Assembly: GCA_932294295.1 (NCBI GenBank) | Contig: OW028581.1 | Location: forward strand, 16,428,162-16,492,161 | DNA from: Alitta virens | Taxonomy: Eukaryota > Annelida > Polychaeta > Phyllodocida > Nereididae | Direction of reading: 5' to 3' | DNA length: 64,000 nucleotides | Shown: in pieces, positions 1-14,543 of the stretch | Numbering within the stretch: position 1 is the first letter of the stretch | Layout of the letters: the number at the start of each line of letters is the position of its first letter | Position numbers and translations under genes: made by a program | Notes under the pieces: model-generated | Databases searched by the model: none | What the model saw: only the letters and a program-made list of their open reading frames with translations | Told to the model about the DNA's origin: nothing

Positions 1-3000
1 TTCGTGACAGGAAGTTAATGTTGAACTAACTGTACCTTTTCTCTGATAAGATTTAAAGAGTGATTTCATTTCGTAGATGATATGGAAATAGAAAGATAAT
101 CAGGCTTATCTGGGCATAGCCAGGGTCCTATACATGACACAAGAATGCAGTTGGTAATTTGAACAGTCACTCTGATAAGGATTGTTATCACCGAGTCCAA
201 TCACTCATGCTTCACTCATGACTAGGGGATGGTGCCCAGCTTGGCCCTAGGGGCTAAATGAGCCGTATACTTTGCAATTGATTATTTGACTGATATTTAA
301 TTAATTTAATTGATGGTGTTATTTAGGTCTTATCATTAGGTATTTAGATATATCTAAGACTTCTATATTTTTTCTTTCTATAAAGTTTAAACTGAATCGG
401 GAAGATTTTGATATGAAATTAAAATTATCTAATTAATTATGACGTGCATTTTTTTTTTTTATAATTTAATTATTTAGTGGTATGTTTCAATATCATTTTG
501 AAATTTTGGCAATTTTCCAATAACGACAGTCTTTTCTGAAAATATTGCATAATTTGTGACTGCTGCCTTTGTCCTTATTGATTCAATCAATAAGAATATC
601 TGTAGTGAAAAGCAAACATCGATTTCTGATCAAACTCTTGATGGTAAATTTTGCCCAGTGGCCCCTATCATAAGTGACTTGCTACGATTGGGCGTGATTA
701 CATGATAAACATCCTTTGGGGGGGGGGGGGGGGTGTTATCAAAGTTTAGGAAGTTTAGCGAAATGCTGAAACGTGACTTTATGCTTGTTTTATTTTATTT
801 TATTTTTTTAACATAATCTTTTCTTTTCTGGTTTAAAAAAATCAACATGTCATAAATCATTGTCAACCACACAGGGAGAACCCCCTGAACCACTGGAATA
901 AAATCAAATTCACAAGTCGTAATTAAGAATTATTGACTTTGCTAAAACTGGTACTATTTTCAATATCTGCACTATTATTTAAGGCTAAATGAATCCATGG
1001 GCCTTATAATTATCAACTGCTGCTTTAAATGTTAAAATTAGGGATATAACTTAAAGAAGTAAAGTATTGCACGGCTCTATTTAATTAGCTAATTAGACCT
1101 AACTGTTCATTATATTACTAGCAACAGTCTAATCGCTGCTTTGTTAGTTTGAATGTTTAGTTTGAGTAAAATTGTTGTGTTCAAGCGGATTATAGTGTCA
1201 GACCAAAAGGCTTTGTCTTTTATTAAGGTCATGTTGTGGCGGGGTGCTTCACTTGTGATCATTTGTGTGATTGACAATTAATACGCAATACCATGCAGTA
1301 AATATTATATTTTACTTCAGACATAAGTATGCTTATAATTGCATTGCCAATATCTTGTACAAAACTTTTTAACTTGTATAATACACTTAGTGGAATAATT
1401 ACTTCACAGTTTAAATTAAATTACCTAGCTCATTTGGATCAGTAGTTAACTTGTCTTCATTATTCCATTCAGTTGGAAATATAATTCACTCTATGATTGG
1501 TTTTCATTTTAAAAGCTAACATATGGCCAAATATCTCAGGCGCAAATCTTAAATTTAAACTTTTTTTTTATCAGTTATTTAGAAATTTACCTGTTTTCTG
1601 TGTTGATTTCTTACAATAGCCATGTTCGAATGCTTGTAAGAGTTGAGGGTTGCTGTTTCTTACAGCCACCAAAAAAGTCCAAATGCAAAAATGTCAAAAA
1701 AAGTAACCAATGTTGTAGCTGCTTGAAGCCTTATTCCGTGTTTAATACTCAGCTGTGTGTTTTTCACTGTTTTGCCAAAACGCTACATTGTAGCTTATGT
1801 AGCAGAATGCTGAGCTCTGATTGGCTGATAGCTGGGAGGTGTGGCTAAGGCTCGGTTCTCTGAGCACGTGCTAATTCAATGTCAAGGACATGTCACATTG
1901 CCCATTGTTTGAACTTGTAGTTCATTAAAGGAGTTGAAGATTATTATTATCAAAATGTTTAATTTTGTAACAATTCACAACTCAGCACCCTTAATTTTTA
2001 AAAGATTTAATGGTGTCAATAAATTAACGGATAAGAGACATTAGTTTTGCATTCATTGCAATTATGTTATCTAAAAAAATTATTATTATTTTATTTTGTA
2101 ATATTTATACAGTGTTTCACATAGCCATATGTTTTCTAACCGAGTTTTGCTTTGAATAATTTTATTATTTTACGTACATCTTGAATTTAACTAATCACAT
2201 TTAATCCTTTCATTTATAATTTACAGAAAACTAGAATTTTCCAACTGGGTACCAATCCGGAATGAGTGAGTTCTTGTTTTTAACAAACTGGATTTGGTCA
2301 TCATGTCAATATGTTTTTTTCAAATGTAACTGCATAAGAAAACATTTATACAGAAGTTGCTTGGTTACTCATGCAATTATTTTATGTCATAAAATTAAAA
2401 TAAGTCCTCATGAATATTCAATTTGTAGATCACCAGTTTATTTGGCATAGCATGTCGAAACTTAAAATAGCATTTAACGATGCAGTCACCACTGCTTCTT
2501 AGTGAAAAGACTCAAAAAGGCACATATGGACATTTTTTTCACTTTCTTCAAATGTTAACCACATCTTTATATTTTATACAACATGTTTGATATATCTAAA
2601 GAATCTAAATACACAGCAAATATCCAGTGTTCAGCAATAGGCAGACGGAATTATGATATGCTAAAGCAGCCAACTGCTATATATATGGCATTGTGGAACA
2701 TTTAATTTATGAATCATTATTTCCTCTGAGTTGCATCTTAAGTGCATGTATTTTTTAATCAAAGTTGCCTCCAATCGTGTCATAATTCTTTTTTAATTGC
2801 CTCAAATTGTGTCATCCTTACAGACAATTGAACGATACAGTTTCCATAGTAACACCCATGGTGACGAATGTTTACAATTTTATTTATCAATTAATATGGC
2901 TAAATTACGTCACACAAATTTAAGAGTACTCCCACAATTACCTTATTCTGTGGAAATATATCTAAAACACGTTTTGGCATTTCTGAGAACTGTGTAACTT

Positions 3001-5774
3001 GGAAAGTTCTCATTTGGAAGGTTTGTATACATAGCAGCCCACCAGTGTACCTGTCCCACAAATTGACACTCCGGGCTAGTCAGCAAACCACGAGTGAAGC
3101 TCAGATAAGAACCTGTGAAGTTTGAGACTTGATAATCAATCTATAATATCACTGGAATTATTGGCAACCATAACAGTATCTATATGGGCTAATAAGTGTG
3201 TTGTTGGTGTTTTTTTGGTGTTCAAGAAACGGGTAACTTTTGTGAGTACTGGAATGACTTCTGGATCAGCTAAAAGAAAGACATGACTATATTTAAATCA
3301 TCACTTTATCATATTTATATAGGTGTTATAAGGGACCTTTAGTCATGTTATTGTAATACCATAACTTTATGTAATAAAATTCATATCCATTCAAGGGCTC
3401 TCTTCAATTAGTTAATTTGTGAATATATATTTTTCTTTTGAATCTTTTATGACTAAAGTTGGAATAAAATAAAATAACTTTTATTTCCCAAATTTCCCAT
3501 TTATTTGGAGACTGGTTATTGTATTCACCACTGACCAATGACCATGCAAGGGGCCATTATGACAATTAAACTATATCAATATGGTGTGTGGGCTTCACAT
3601 ACAGTAGTATCTTCTTCATGTTAATAATATTTCTAGTAACACTTTATATGCCACACTTTCTTTGCCTCTGTTGCATAGACCACCTCATGGTGTACAAGAG
3701 TGATGGCCAAAAGACCAAAAAGGTGAATCAAAAAGATAAGACAACATACACTCATGTCTCATTAATATTCATTGGTGCCCTATTGAATATTCATGACTTA
3801 TCATACAACTATTATGGAGATGATCCTTGATTGGCTATACCATATTTGGTCGATCACAAACTACAGTGTCTGTTTTATAGATGGTACATCATTTCATCAA
3901 AATGACACAGGCGTCTATTCGAGTTGAAAAGTATATGTAGAATCACTTTTTTTTAAATCTTAATCACAGCACCCTAGCGTCTGATCAAAACCGGAATCTC
4001 GATGAAACTTTGTTTGTGATAAGTCAACTACGGTAATGACATCACATGTGAATATTTTGATGGTTACACCACATGGTATCAATAATAGTTATGAATGTGA
4101 AGAATTACCATCAGTGATGTGTTAATGTATATAAGCTATTAATAGATGTGAGGTAATCCCCCTTATCCTAAATTTAATGATGAATAGACACAAGATGATT
4201 TTCAAAATTTGAGCTGATGACATGGTCATAATCAGATCAGTGGCCAGTGAAACTAGATTGTTTGGTACATTTTTAGCTCAACAAAGCATTGTACCCAAAA
4301 TAATGGCTACTGTTCAAGGATAAGTATGCATTTTTCATTAAGTTTGAAAGGAGACAAAATCAAACAAATTGGACACTTATCAAATTTGTGTAACAAAATG
4401 TAAACAATCAAATGATGTGATTCAAAGTATATGTTTTATCTGTGTACAGCCTTGGCCAAGGTACTGCCCTAGTACTAATGGTTAGTCAACTTCAGACAAA
4501 AAGTGTAGGAGGTACCTTAATTCTGTTTCTCAAAAGACACCCAGTTGAGAATTCCCTTACACAATTCCTGAGTAGTATGATTTGCCCTGGAGGAAATATT
4601 TCTGTGGTGGACTTCAAGTCTAATCTCATCATTACGTCTGCCCACCAGCTGTTTATAGTGGCTCGTCAAATAATACCATACTATCTGCTGCTAAACTAAA
4701 CTATCCATCCAAATCTATCCCCAGGAACCCAGATCTGGCAAGCCACCTGCTGCCATCTGGTGTTAATACTATGAACAATGAAAGTTTATGTGTGTCCATG
4801 TAATTTTACAGGGAAATAGTTACTTATGTGTAACTTTCCAGAGCTTCGAAGATCAGTGGGACGGAATTTTGAAACATTATTTATTTTATATATGATTTGT
4901 GCATTAGATTGGTTTAGCTAGACTGCCTTAAGAGGCACTTTCAAAAACTGCAGCAATCATTGTAATCAGTACTGCTTAGCAATTAAAGTTAAATATCTGA
5001 ATATGGCATTGTAACAAGTATCATGCAATGGATAAGAAGTTAAAGGTTAATGAGATATAAGGATGTGCTTCTAAGAATAAGATTGTATATTTTAGATGAT
5101 ATTATTACATAAATTTAATTTTTTTTAAATAAAATGAAATTTGATAAATAAAACAAAAAGCTGAAATAAATTAAATCATTGAGGAGTTAGACGAGAAGGC
5201 CACATGCCACATGACAGCACTATTTATCAACAATTTTTTTCTCCTAAGTGGCCAAATGGACTATGCCCTGTTAGGCTGTCTTCTGAAACCTAGGACATAT
5301 CATATTTCACATTTCTTATATGGACACTTGAGTCATGAGACTATTTAACGGTTTTCTTAAGTCTTATCATTTTATCAATATGAATTATCAGAAACGTAGA
5401 CCTTCCATGATACAAGTCACCACCCGTCAGTTTCACAGGTGTTAAATTAGAACAATGCCCAGTAAACTACTTGGAGTGTTTTTGTTCATGTTGAGGACTC
5501 CCACTGGCTATAGCAGTCCCTCAGAAAATGGGGAGTCCTGGATCACATGACGTTCTCTATTACATGGAGTTCAGCAATTGCCTGCGTTATACATCATAGA
5601 GAGGCCCTGCCGTTTTATGTACTCAAGATAGTACAGACCGGATATCCGTAGCATTTATAGGCCTAGATGGTTTTTGTGTGGTCTGTGGTTAACATATAAA
5701 TTGAGATGCTTTTTTCTTTGTGATAGCTTTCGAATTACCAAAATGGCAGGACAGGAAGTAGAGGAAATGCTTGG
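1..5774. other. No gene recognised
   Basis: AT-rich DNA without a protein motif, splice-framed exon or clear mobile element. A 16-base G run lies at 718-733. The open frames (at most 85 codons) look random. Confidence 0.6.
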
Positions 5775-5925
5775 TGTCTTTCTTCTTCTTTGTTTCTTTT
5801 TTTTTTTTTTGCTCTTTTTCTGTTTCTTCCTTAACAATTTTCTGTCTACCAAAATGTCTCCTTTTTTTTCTTTTTTGCTTTTTTCTGTGTCTCTTCCTTT
5901 ACAATTTTCTGTCTACCAAAATGAC
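5775..5925 (+). repeat. Pyrimidine-rich tract with 70-bp duplication
   Basis: CAATTTTCTGTCTACCAAAA occurs twice (about 5834 and 5903) within T/C-rich DNA. Open frames here are low-complexity. Confidence 0.85.
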
Positions 5926-6943
5926 TCATATTCTCGTCCTTTATTCTATTGCTGAGTTTTTCTAAGACTTTTTTTGTTAAGTTTGATTGATGATTACTTT
6001 CATGAATACTTAACGAGCAAGAGGGAATCGTCGAGTGCCTGCTGTGAGGCATGAGTTCGCAAGACGATCTATAAGCTACAGGTTCCCTATTAATTTTAAT
6101 AATATGCCGATTGATACTCAGGGCAAACTTTACATTCACTTACTATACAATTATATTTAAATTAAGAAAAAGATTATTGATGGTTATTCAAACCAATGTA
6201 ATATTTCCGACTGTTTTGTGTGTCATAACTTGTAGTGTCTTCGTTGTATAATTATACTTATTAGTTAATTGATGAAAGCTATATTTTTCTGTAATAACAC
6301 TATATATATACTTTATTGTGAACATGGACTCCAGGTGCTGACATCATTGTAATTTTCCATAGTTAGTGTTGGTTTGTGGGTGACCCTCGGCAGCGATGAC
6401 ATGATCATTTTAGAGGAGTCATCCTGCTCAATATTTTAAGAATGAAAATCTCTGTATTTTTAACAGTTTTTGTAATAATAGTGGGCAAAATAAATGAATC
6501 TGACTCTGAATCTGAATCAATATGCTGAGTTCGATTCCAGCCAAGACACTCATTAAGTTGTTGTACATTGTATTTCTGAAGTCTAGAGTCTACACCTGTC
6601 CATACATTGAGGCAAGAAAAAAAAAATGACATGGTGAACTTCAACCCCTTTGTCTTTGATACTATTTTACAAATTTTAGTGCTAGTGGCTAGTGTAGTTT
6701 TGGGGTTTGAAGTTGGTTAAATATCATGACAAAATGACCTGTGCAAGCACGAGTTGCCAAGTCAGTCGATTACCTTCAAAATGTCACTAAACTATTTTCC
6801 CTGTGATATAAAGAGCCATTTTGTGGCAGTTTTGCTGTCAATAGCATATAAACCTACGCTTCCCCATTGTGGTGCACTGAGGCCTATAGAAGGTTTACTT
6901 GTATAAGTCTCTGAAAGAGTCTGAAAAAGACCCTGTTGAAAAT

Positions 6944-7036
6944 AATATGGGTGGGAGATTTTATAAGAGATAGATGTTTCACAATACACTTGTAGTGTAG
7001 AAAGGTTGTTGAGTACTATATAAATATATATATAAT
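6944..7036 (+). repeat. ~90-bp dispersed repeat, copy 1
   Basis: ATATGGGTGGGAGATTTTAT through TATAAATATATATA is repeated at 8025-8112 with about 90% identity by eye. Confidence 0.85.
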
Positions 7037-8024
7037 CTAGTGAAAATGATTATAAGTTGGGTTAGTGCAGCAATTAAAGTCTGCAAAAGACATCACAGAA
7101 TCTTAGAAACTTTGTTAACATGTGGAGATACTGACTAATTGAATGCTTTAGTAATGTCAAAACATAATTTACATATTCAAACAATTAATGGAAGGCCAGT
7201 TTATATAATATATATATAGTTATCAATATAAATGATATTTATAGAATTTTGCAGCAACATGATATATGCTAATTGATTTTTACAATTAATTACACAACAT
7301 TGCATATAGCTTTCATATTATTACACCCAATTTCATAGACCTGGAAACTAAACACCAGAGGAGGTGAATTCAGGTATCACAGGTAACATAATCATGTTTT
7401 AGCATGGTCCATGATTTTATCTTAATATGAAGAAAAATACCAACAAAAAAAAAATACCAAAAAAAAAAATACCAAAAAAGAAATACCCAAAAAAAAAGAA
7501 TAACCGGCACAAGATTTTATCAACCATTAGCTTCATCATCATCATCAGCACCTTGCACCGCAACTATCACGTGACCCCCCCCCCCCCCCTGGGCAAATCT
7601 TCTTAGATGTAAATGTAGATCCTATTGGCTGAGGGGGACTGCCTTGACCTATGGGAGTGCTGGATTCACATGGCGTCCTCTAGAATTTAGTTCTAATTAT
7701 AAGTATTTGAGATATTGGCTGTAAAACCTTGTCTCATGATGGCATCTCTGCCAAGATATTGATTAAGCAAAATCAATGTGGATCATCGACTTCATTGTGT
7801 ATGGCTTTATCTCCAACTCATAGACCTAAGTAATACTATAACTATATATATATGGCTTTTATTGACACTTTTTCATATCTATAGCTGTACTCACTAAGTT
7901 TATCTAAACACTAAAGCTACACCTACAGAAGTGTGATATACAGGTTCTCATTATTTTATACATAATATGCTTATAAGAAAAAATACCTGTTACTAACTAA
8001 ATAGCTGGTAATTTATGAGAACAT

Positions 8025-8112
8025 AATATGGGTGGGAGATTTTATAAGAGATAGATGTTCCACACATACATTGTAGTGTAGAAAAGTTGTTGTACTATAT
8101 AAATATATATAA
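8025..8112 (+). repeat. ~90-bp dispersed repeat, copy 2
   Basis: Second copy of the 6944 sequence, ending at the fragmentary CATGCGTTT MITE. Confidence 0.85.
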
Positions 8113-8116
8113 ACAT

Positions 8117-8178
8117 ATTCCATGCGTTTATCCTTCTCATTAAAAACGCACTTGGCACATTTGGCCATGTACATGTAT
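8117..8178. mobile_element. Fragment of the CATGCGTTT MITE
   Basis: Matches the right end of the 22813 element (CCATGCGTTTATCCTTCTCA ... GGCACATTTGGCCATGTA). The left half is missing. Confidence 0.75.
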
Positions 8179-8434
8179 GTAAGTTTTATAGTTCCTCATA
8201 CAACGACTGGACCTAATTGGTCGATATTGTATTATACATTACGTGGACCTTAACAAAGTCGTCGCCTTTATACTTCCTGTACACCTCAGTCAGTGCAATA
8301 TGGAAGTTCCTATACCAGGAACTATATCCAGAGGCCAGTAAAATACCCCAACCACACTTCCAGGGGCTTGGTTATATACCTGGCTTGACCTATGAACCCT
8401 GCAAATTACTCCGAACGCAGTAAAATACCTTTAA

Positions 8435-8600
8435 AGCTGGTTGTGGGTTCGAGCCTCAACCGTGGCATGGATGAACTATAGAGATCCTTTGTAACTCTTT
8501 GCTCCACTCCACCCAAGTGTAAATGGGAAGCTGGCTATAAACTATGAAAGGGTATAGACAGCAGTGATATGGCCATTGTAGAGTTCTTATTTCCCGTGAA
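8435..8600 (+). mobile_element. SINE-like fragment
   Basis: A box B-like GGGTTCGAGCC is followed by CTCCACTCCACCCAAGTGTA, a body motif seen in invertebrate tRNA-SINEs. The box A half is not recognisable. Confidence 0.4.
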
Positions 8601-9927
8601 GGTAAGTGTGATGGACTGTATAGTCTCCATGGAAATGAGAAAGACTCAGGCTAGATCTACTGGGCTCAGTGTAAATACTCAGCTTATAAGTGAGATGCTG
8701 TAACATGGCGTCCAGGTTGAGTGTCAAAGCTCAACTGGTAAATTGTTTAATATGAACTAAATTAAATTTCAAATATATGGTGTCATGATTGAGGGGATAC
8801 CAACCTGTAAATTTACCTTTTAATCCTTTTTTACCTTATAATATAGGCTCAACTGGTAAATTTACTTATATGAACTACAATAAATTGGAAGTTTTATACA
8901 TACAAGGTACAGCCTATGTTGACTTCTAGGTAAACTGCTATTATAAATACCCAAATAAACAAAAGTGACACAGAAGAAATGTAACATCTGACTTATTTAC
9001 AACCATGTTTATTGTGTAATTATGTTAGCTGTGTATAGGCCTGCAGATAAAACCTAATCTGAATACAATTACACTGTCTAACCTCTATGTACGGATGGCT
9101 CTTTATTAGCGAGGACAGGTTACACTGCTTATGGTAAATGGTCCAATTAAAATGGCCTTTAAAGCTAAGTTCTAATTATTTTTTTGTGCTTGTATATTTA
9201 TTTATTTATTGTTGATTTATACGTTAATATCTGATTTTAATATTTATGTTGGATTTAATGGGCCACCATTTTACTGATGTTGTAACCCATTTTAAGTATA
9301 CAATGTATTGCATAAATCCAAATATAAGTTTTGAAACTCTCAATACATAGGCACTTTCTTTTCAACACTGAATCGTGTGGTAGGCTTACGAATTCAACTC
9401 ATAAAAGGAAGTGAGACAAAAATATTACACAAGTAACTCTTCCCAAATCTCAGTCTATTTGTCATCAAGGTTTTAATGGAAAGCACTGGCAGTGCACACA
9501 ATGTCACATGCCATATATGATATTTATCAGATATAAGAACCTCCGTTAGCCCATGTGATATAATCAAATCCTATCAAAGCAAATCCTTTCCAATGGCTGT
9601 AGCACGTGTGTAGTGCACTCATTGGCCTTTCCTGCACTTTTGCATATTATAATATAAAGACTTCGTTTGACATAAAAAGCCAGCCAGGTGTGCTCAGCGA
9701 AGGGTCAGATAGAAGTCCACCCACCCCACTGCCACGAGGTTGTTTTTGAAAGCTGTCAGAGAAAATGTTACCTAGTGTCCTATAATTGCCCAATATTTTA
9801 AATGTCAGTACATGTATATAAAAATCAGATTTGTAATACTTTATGCTGCCACAATTTTACTTTCCTCATGTGTTTTCGTAATTATTTCTATAATTCAAGA
9901 TGAAAACAGGGATTAATTTATGTTCTA

Positions 9928-10110
9928 GCCTGACTGACTCACTGACTTACTAACTTACCAACTTACTAACTTACTAAATTACTTACTTATATATATATAT
10001 ATATATCAGAATTGACCTTACAATTTTGTACAAATAATGAAAATAGTCTTGACTGACTGACTGACTTACCTACCGACTTACTTACTTACTTATATTTTAC
10101 CTACTTGCTA
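9928..10110 (+). repeat. (CTTA)n/(CTGA)n simple repeats with (TA)n
   Basis: CTGACTGACT, ACTTACTAACTTAC and a TA run (about 9987-10006) recur in two blocks. Confidence 0.9.
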
Positions 10111-11212
10111 CTTACTTACTTATATTCAAAATATAACATATTTACTATATATTTACTATATATAACTCATACTTACAATTTCACCAAGTCTTGGTGAGGT
10201 CGTTTTCTGCAGGGCACAGTCACAACATACAAGTGTTCTGGTATATTTTTACCCGAGCAGGTGTATATATATATACATGCTCATTCTAGGTACAATATGC
10301 AAGCCACCATGACCAAGCTTTGGCATGTCACGAAGAAACTTTCATATATATTGACTTTCTTTTTTAGAATGATTATTACAAAGAATTGGTTTACTTACTC
10401 AGAAGGTTTGAGAAAGTTTCATTTTTTAGAACCATGGAAAATTTTCATATTCTATGGCGCAATTGTGATTCATGTGTGGCTCTACAAAATACAAGTTCAT
10501 AAGGTGCGTTGACTGAAGAAAATGTCATTATTAGTCGTTGTAGTGAGTCGAATTATTGACGAAGTCAGCCATTAAATTAGTCAGAATAATTAAAAAAAAC
10601 ATGAACTGCACAACAAGGATGTAAATCATAATATATAATAAGAGGCTGTAGTTATAACGGTTTTTAGTTATTTAGAGCATTTTAAATTATACCATTAGTC
10701 AGTGCGCAAATTTTCAAATAGGTCAAGGTTTTGTGTACATGTATGTGAAATGCATCATATGACTTCTAGTAATTAATTAATTTATTATGGATAATAATCA
10801 CATTCGGAAACGTCCTGCAGGCTAAGCCAGCCAATGAAATAAGCATTTGAATGATACCATAAACTGCGTGCTTTACTTGATTATTGCTATACGCAGATCT
10901 TAGCAGAAACAAATAAAGGATAGGTATTCAATAGCCGTTGAAGCGTGACAGCAGTTCAACCTCAGAATCCTGGTATAGTGCAGAGACGCATAGCACTGTC
11001 TGTGGTAGGTTTAGACAGACCAGGTTTTATGTTAAGGCCAAAACTTTCCTTAAACCACGTTGGTGAAATCAGGCCTGCTCAGAAAGTCTTTGCAATTAAG
11101 TCCAATCAATTAACTGCAGTTCAACCAAGGGAGGAACGGGGGGGGGGGGGGTGTCGGGAGGGTTTGAGCCAATTGTATGTGGCTGGATGTTTTGTAAAAT
11201 GTGTTATCTTAG

Positions 11213-11300
11213 AGGCTTGACAGTCTGACAGTTGTTATGTTAGAGGGATTGACTGTCTGACAGTTGTTATGTTAGAGGGCTTGACTGTCTGACACACTTG
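11213..11300 (+). repeat. ~33-bp tandem repeat (three units)
   Basis: Units CTTGACTGTCTGACAGTTGT plus TATGTTAGAGGG, three copies, the last truncated. Confidence 0.85.
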
Positions 11301-11329
11301 AGTTACACGATTGATTGATGGGGACTTAC

Positions 11330-11620
11330 TAAACTAGACTGACTGACTGACTGACTGACTTACTAAACTGGAGACTGACTGACTTAAATCCCCCAGTGAC
11401 TGACTGACTTACTAAACTGGTGACTGACTTATTAAAATGGCGATTGACGGACTTACCTACAAAACTGGGGACTGATTGACTTAATAAACTGGAGATTGAC
11501 TGATTTGCTAAACTGGTAATTGACTGACTGGCTGACTGTCTGACCAAACTGGTGACTGACTGACTGACTTAACTGGCGACTGACTGACTGACTTACCTAC
11601 TTGCTAAACTGGTAACTGGT
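11330..11620 (+). repeat. (GACT)n-based degenerate repeat
   Basis: Alternating GACTGACTGACT tracts and TTACTAAACTGG units. The minus strand reads as a Ser/Val/Gln low-complexity frame. Confidence 0.9.
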
Positions 11621-12785
11621 TTCACTAAAAACTACTAACACCACTGTTATTGGTCGTGTCAGGTAGTACTCTACATTGTATATCCATGCTTTTAGCTGGA
11701 GAATATTCATGAATTAAAAATATTTTTGTGGTGCAATATCGGAGGGGGGCAGGTTGATGATTAAAACTTCAGTCATGGCTTATTTTGATCAAAATTCGTT
11801 ATACTTGTTGTATATGTATGGACTTAATTGTGACTACAGGAATTCTGTCACAATAATTCACTTTATCATCACATTATTCCAAAAATAAATCACTGTGCAT
11901 TAAAAGATTACTGACATCATAGCCAAAGCTAGCAAAAAAGCTGAATTGCCAAAACCCAAGGAGACTTACAATCTGACCAAGAAAGGATTAAACACTGAAC
12001 CCATATAATAGAAACCAAAAAAGTATTGTCTCAAACCAACACAACACAGTAGCTCTAAAAAAAAAGAAATTTTGAAGTAAAATAATACTGATCCATGTAT
12101 CTCAAAATGTAACTTTCATTATTATGGATTTAATGATTGATAACAGTGACAGTCATATGCCTTATGGTGCAGATTTTTGGAGGCCTTATCCATCGCATGA
12201 CTAGAGTAATTAAGCCAGGAAAACTGACTTCATTATGTGTCAGCCTTGTTCAGGCAAGTTGCCTATTATAATACAAGGTTTTTGCACTTAAGAGAATTGG
12301 GTCTTATCTATTTAAGTATGTTGTTTGTAATAGACCTGTCTTGGATTTATTGAACCATGACCATCTCTTAAGAGTGGGATTAAATTAAGGCTTGTAAACT
12401 TGAAATGCACTTAGTAAACCATGATTTAGCAGTCTTCAAACCTGGTCTGAGCTGCTAAACCACGTGTAGAATAGCCTATGCTAGAAACTTGAAGAATCTT
12501 CTAAGCACATATGAACCTCAGGGTGAATGACAGCTGCAAGCACAGGGAGTGGTTTTTGCACTCCTGATTTGTTTTTTGCCAATAGAAAATTGCCTACAAA
12601 ACACACTGAAATTAGTTACTTAAACTAGAAGTATTCAAGTGCATTTGCATCTTTGTTAAACTTGAGTATTTATTGTTGCGCACTCATTACAATGTATACA
12701 GTATGTAGCTATACTATGCATACAGTGAGTGTGTAGTTCAGTGTAACGTTCAAGATGCAATTTGGTGCAAGCAGATTAAAGTAAC

Positions 12786-12824
12786 TGCTACTGCTACTGC
12801 TGCTGCTACTACTACTGCCACTTA
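12786..12824 (+). repeat. (CTG/CTA)n trinucleotide repeat
   Basis: Mixed CTGCTA units. A related GCA/GTA run lies at 52783-52825. Confidence 0.85.
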
Positions 12825-13249
12825 ACGCATTGAAATCCCCCCACAATATTAAAGCAGCATACCTTAAAGCATAGTCTCCAGACGAAAATTTCGTCTTCTC
12901 TAGAAGTCACATTCAAGCTTCGAAAACAAACTGATTTTAATATGGTCATGGGGCTAGAAATACTTTAGTCTCAATCAATGCTATGCTTCTTAACCATTTA
13001 ATTGGGCGCGCCAAGGTATAGTTAGGGGACTTGAGGGCAAATTAGTATCTCGCCTTAAAAGGGGCTTCGTGATTGGTTGGTACATGGGGTGACTTAGTAA
13101 CAAGCTCTGTGACTGGTTAGTGTTCACGTGATAACTACCCCTTTATTAACGAGTGGAAAAATTTGGCTTTCAGAGGGGTAAAGCAGTAGGATGCACGGCG
13201 GGCCACCTTCATATACTAGCAACAGAACACTGGCGTCTGAAAAAGCACT

Positions 13250-13490
13250 CATAAGCAGATAAGATAAGATAAGATAAGATAAGATAAGATAAGATAAGAT
13301 AAGATAAGATAAGATAAGATAAGATAAGATAAGATAAGATAAGATAAGATAAGATAAGATAAGATAAGATAAGATAAGATAAGACCAGATAAGATCAGAT
13401 CAGATCAGATCAGATCAGATCAGATCAGATCAGATAAGATAAGATAAGATAAGATAAGATAAGATAAGATAAGATAAGATAAGATTAGAT
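13250..13490 (+). repeat. (AAGAT)n pentamer array with CAGAT block
   Basis: About 45 tandem AAGAT units with an internal run of CAGAT variants (about 13385-13434). Every AGATAAG junction is a GATA-factor consensus, though this is most simply a microsatellite. Confidence 0.95.
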
Positions 13491-13762
13491 ATCTCACAGA
13501 AAATAGAAAAGGCCCAGATATCAGGGGATAGCAAGATTAGATAAGATATAGGATTGACAGTAATATTTTTTAACCAGGTGGCTGTAAGTCGTATCATACA
13601 TGACTGCTCAAGTGAAACATTTAAGGTGCGAGCTGATTTAACAATGTTTAAGATGACTAATTATATCTGCTGACAAGATGTAGGCTATTATATCAACTGC
13701 TGTTTTACAGTCTAGTTAATTGTTAAGGTGACAGCACGTTCAAGCATCGTAATTGGAGCATT

Positions 13763-13929
13763 CACTGGCGGATTCATGGGGGGGGGGGGGCATTTGGACC
13801 ATCCCCCCCCCCCTACCAGCCTTAAATTATAAGTGGCCTATGAAATGACTGACAGGGACATTTAAGTCATATGTTTTTGCCTCCTTCCACCCCCCCCCCC
13901 TCGTAGAGTCAGGGTTGGATCCGCCAGTG
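13763..13929. mobile_element. hAT-type MITE with CACTGGCGGAT ends
   Basis: 167 bp bounded by CACTGGCGGATTCA and its complement-like TGGATCCGCCAGTG. Long G and C runs sit just inside each end. Flanks GGAGCATT and GGTGCATG match at 6 of 8 positions, a decayed 8-bp duplication. Confidence 0.75.
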
Positions 13930-14219
13930 GGTGCATGTTACCTAGAGCTCACTACCTCATTGCTTTTCAACTTTTATATTGTATAATGCATTTACTATAA
14001 TATATTACGAGAAGTCAAGGTTAAAATGTGTTTCACCATCGGACGCGATGTCTTTATCAAATTATGAAATCGAGGTGGCAACACCTTTTAACAAAAACGA
14101 AATGAGAGCACAGGCATCACAATCGCCCTCTGGTGGTCCAAGGGGGGGGGGGGGGTGGAAGGGGCAGTTGTATATGAGAGAAATTGGTGATACAATATAA
14201 TTCGCAGTGTACTTCATAG

Positions 14220-14543
14220 AGTGCCCAGCATAGTGGTTACACAAGCACTGAAAATAACTAAATAAAGTTTGTGACGTATAATACTGCTTTGTTTAAAACT
14301 TTGTTTTGTGAAACAATGGTCTAAAAGCTATACAATTTACCAGAGTTTTGACCAACACAGGCATTATCCTAAAATGCTGATTACTGTGTTTGATAAACAG
14401 TCAAGGTTGGCTGGTGATATTCAATGGTCTTTCACTGTTTGAACCTACTAAAACTAACAACCAATGTGACGTGGCAGAAACGCTTTGAAAGACTGAAAAG
14501 TTTTATATTGTTTGGCAGTGTAACCACTTCTCTGCTAGGCACT
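14220..14543. mobile_element. MITE family A, complete copy
   Basis: Ends GTGCCCAGCATAGTGGTTAC and (complement) GTGCCTAGCAGAGAAGTGG form long inverted repeats. The interior matches the copy at 27020 in reverse orientation. Confidence 0.75.

Larger units (their letters stand above)
5926..9927. other. No gene recognised; scattered repeats
   Basis: AT-rich. Holds the dispersed ~90-bp repeat pair, A-run/ATACC repeats (7440-7500), a C run (7576-7590), a MITE fragment and a SINE-like fragment. Confidence 0.55.
10111..13249. other. No gene recognised; simple repeats
   Basis: Between tandem repeats, only AT-rich unique DNA. A G run lies at 11139-11150. Confidence 0.55.

Noticed and set aside
11329..11547. 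Minus-strand Ser/Val/Gln-rich frame
   Set aside because: Low-complexity translation of a degenerate GACT repeat.
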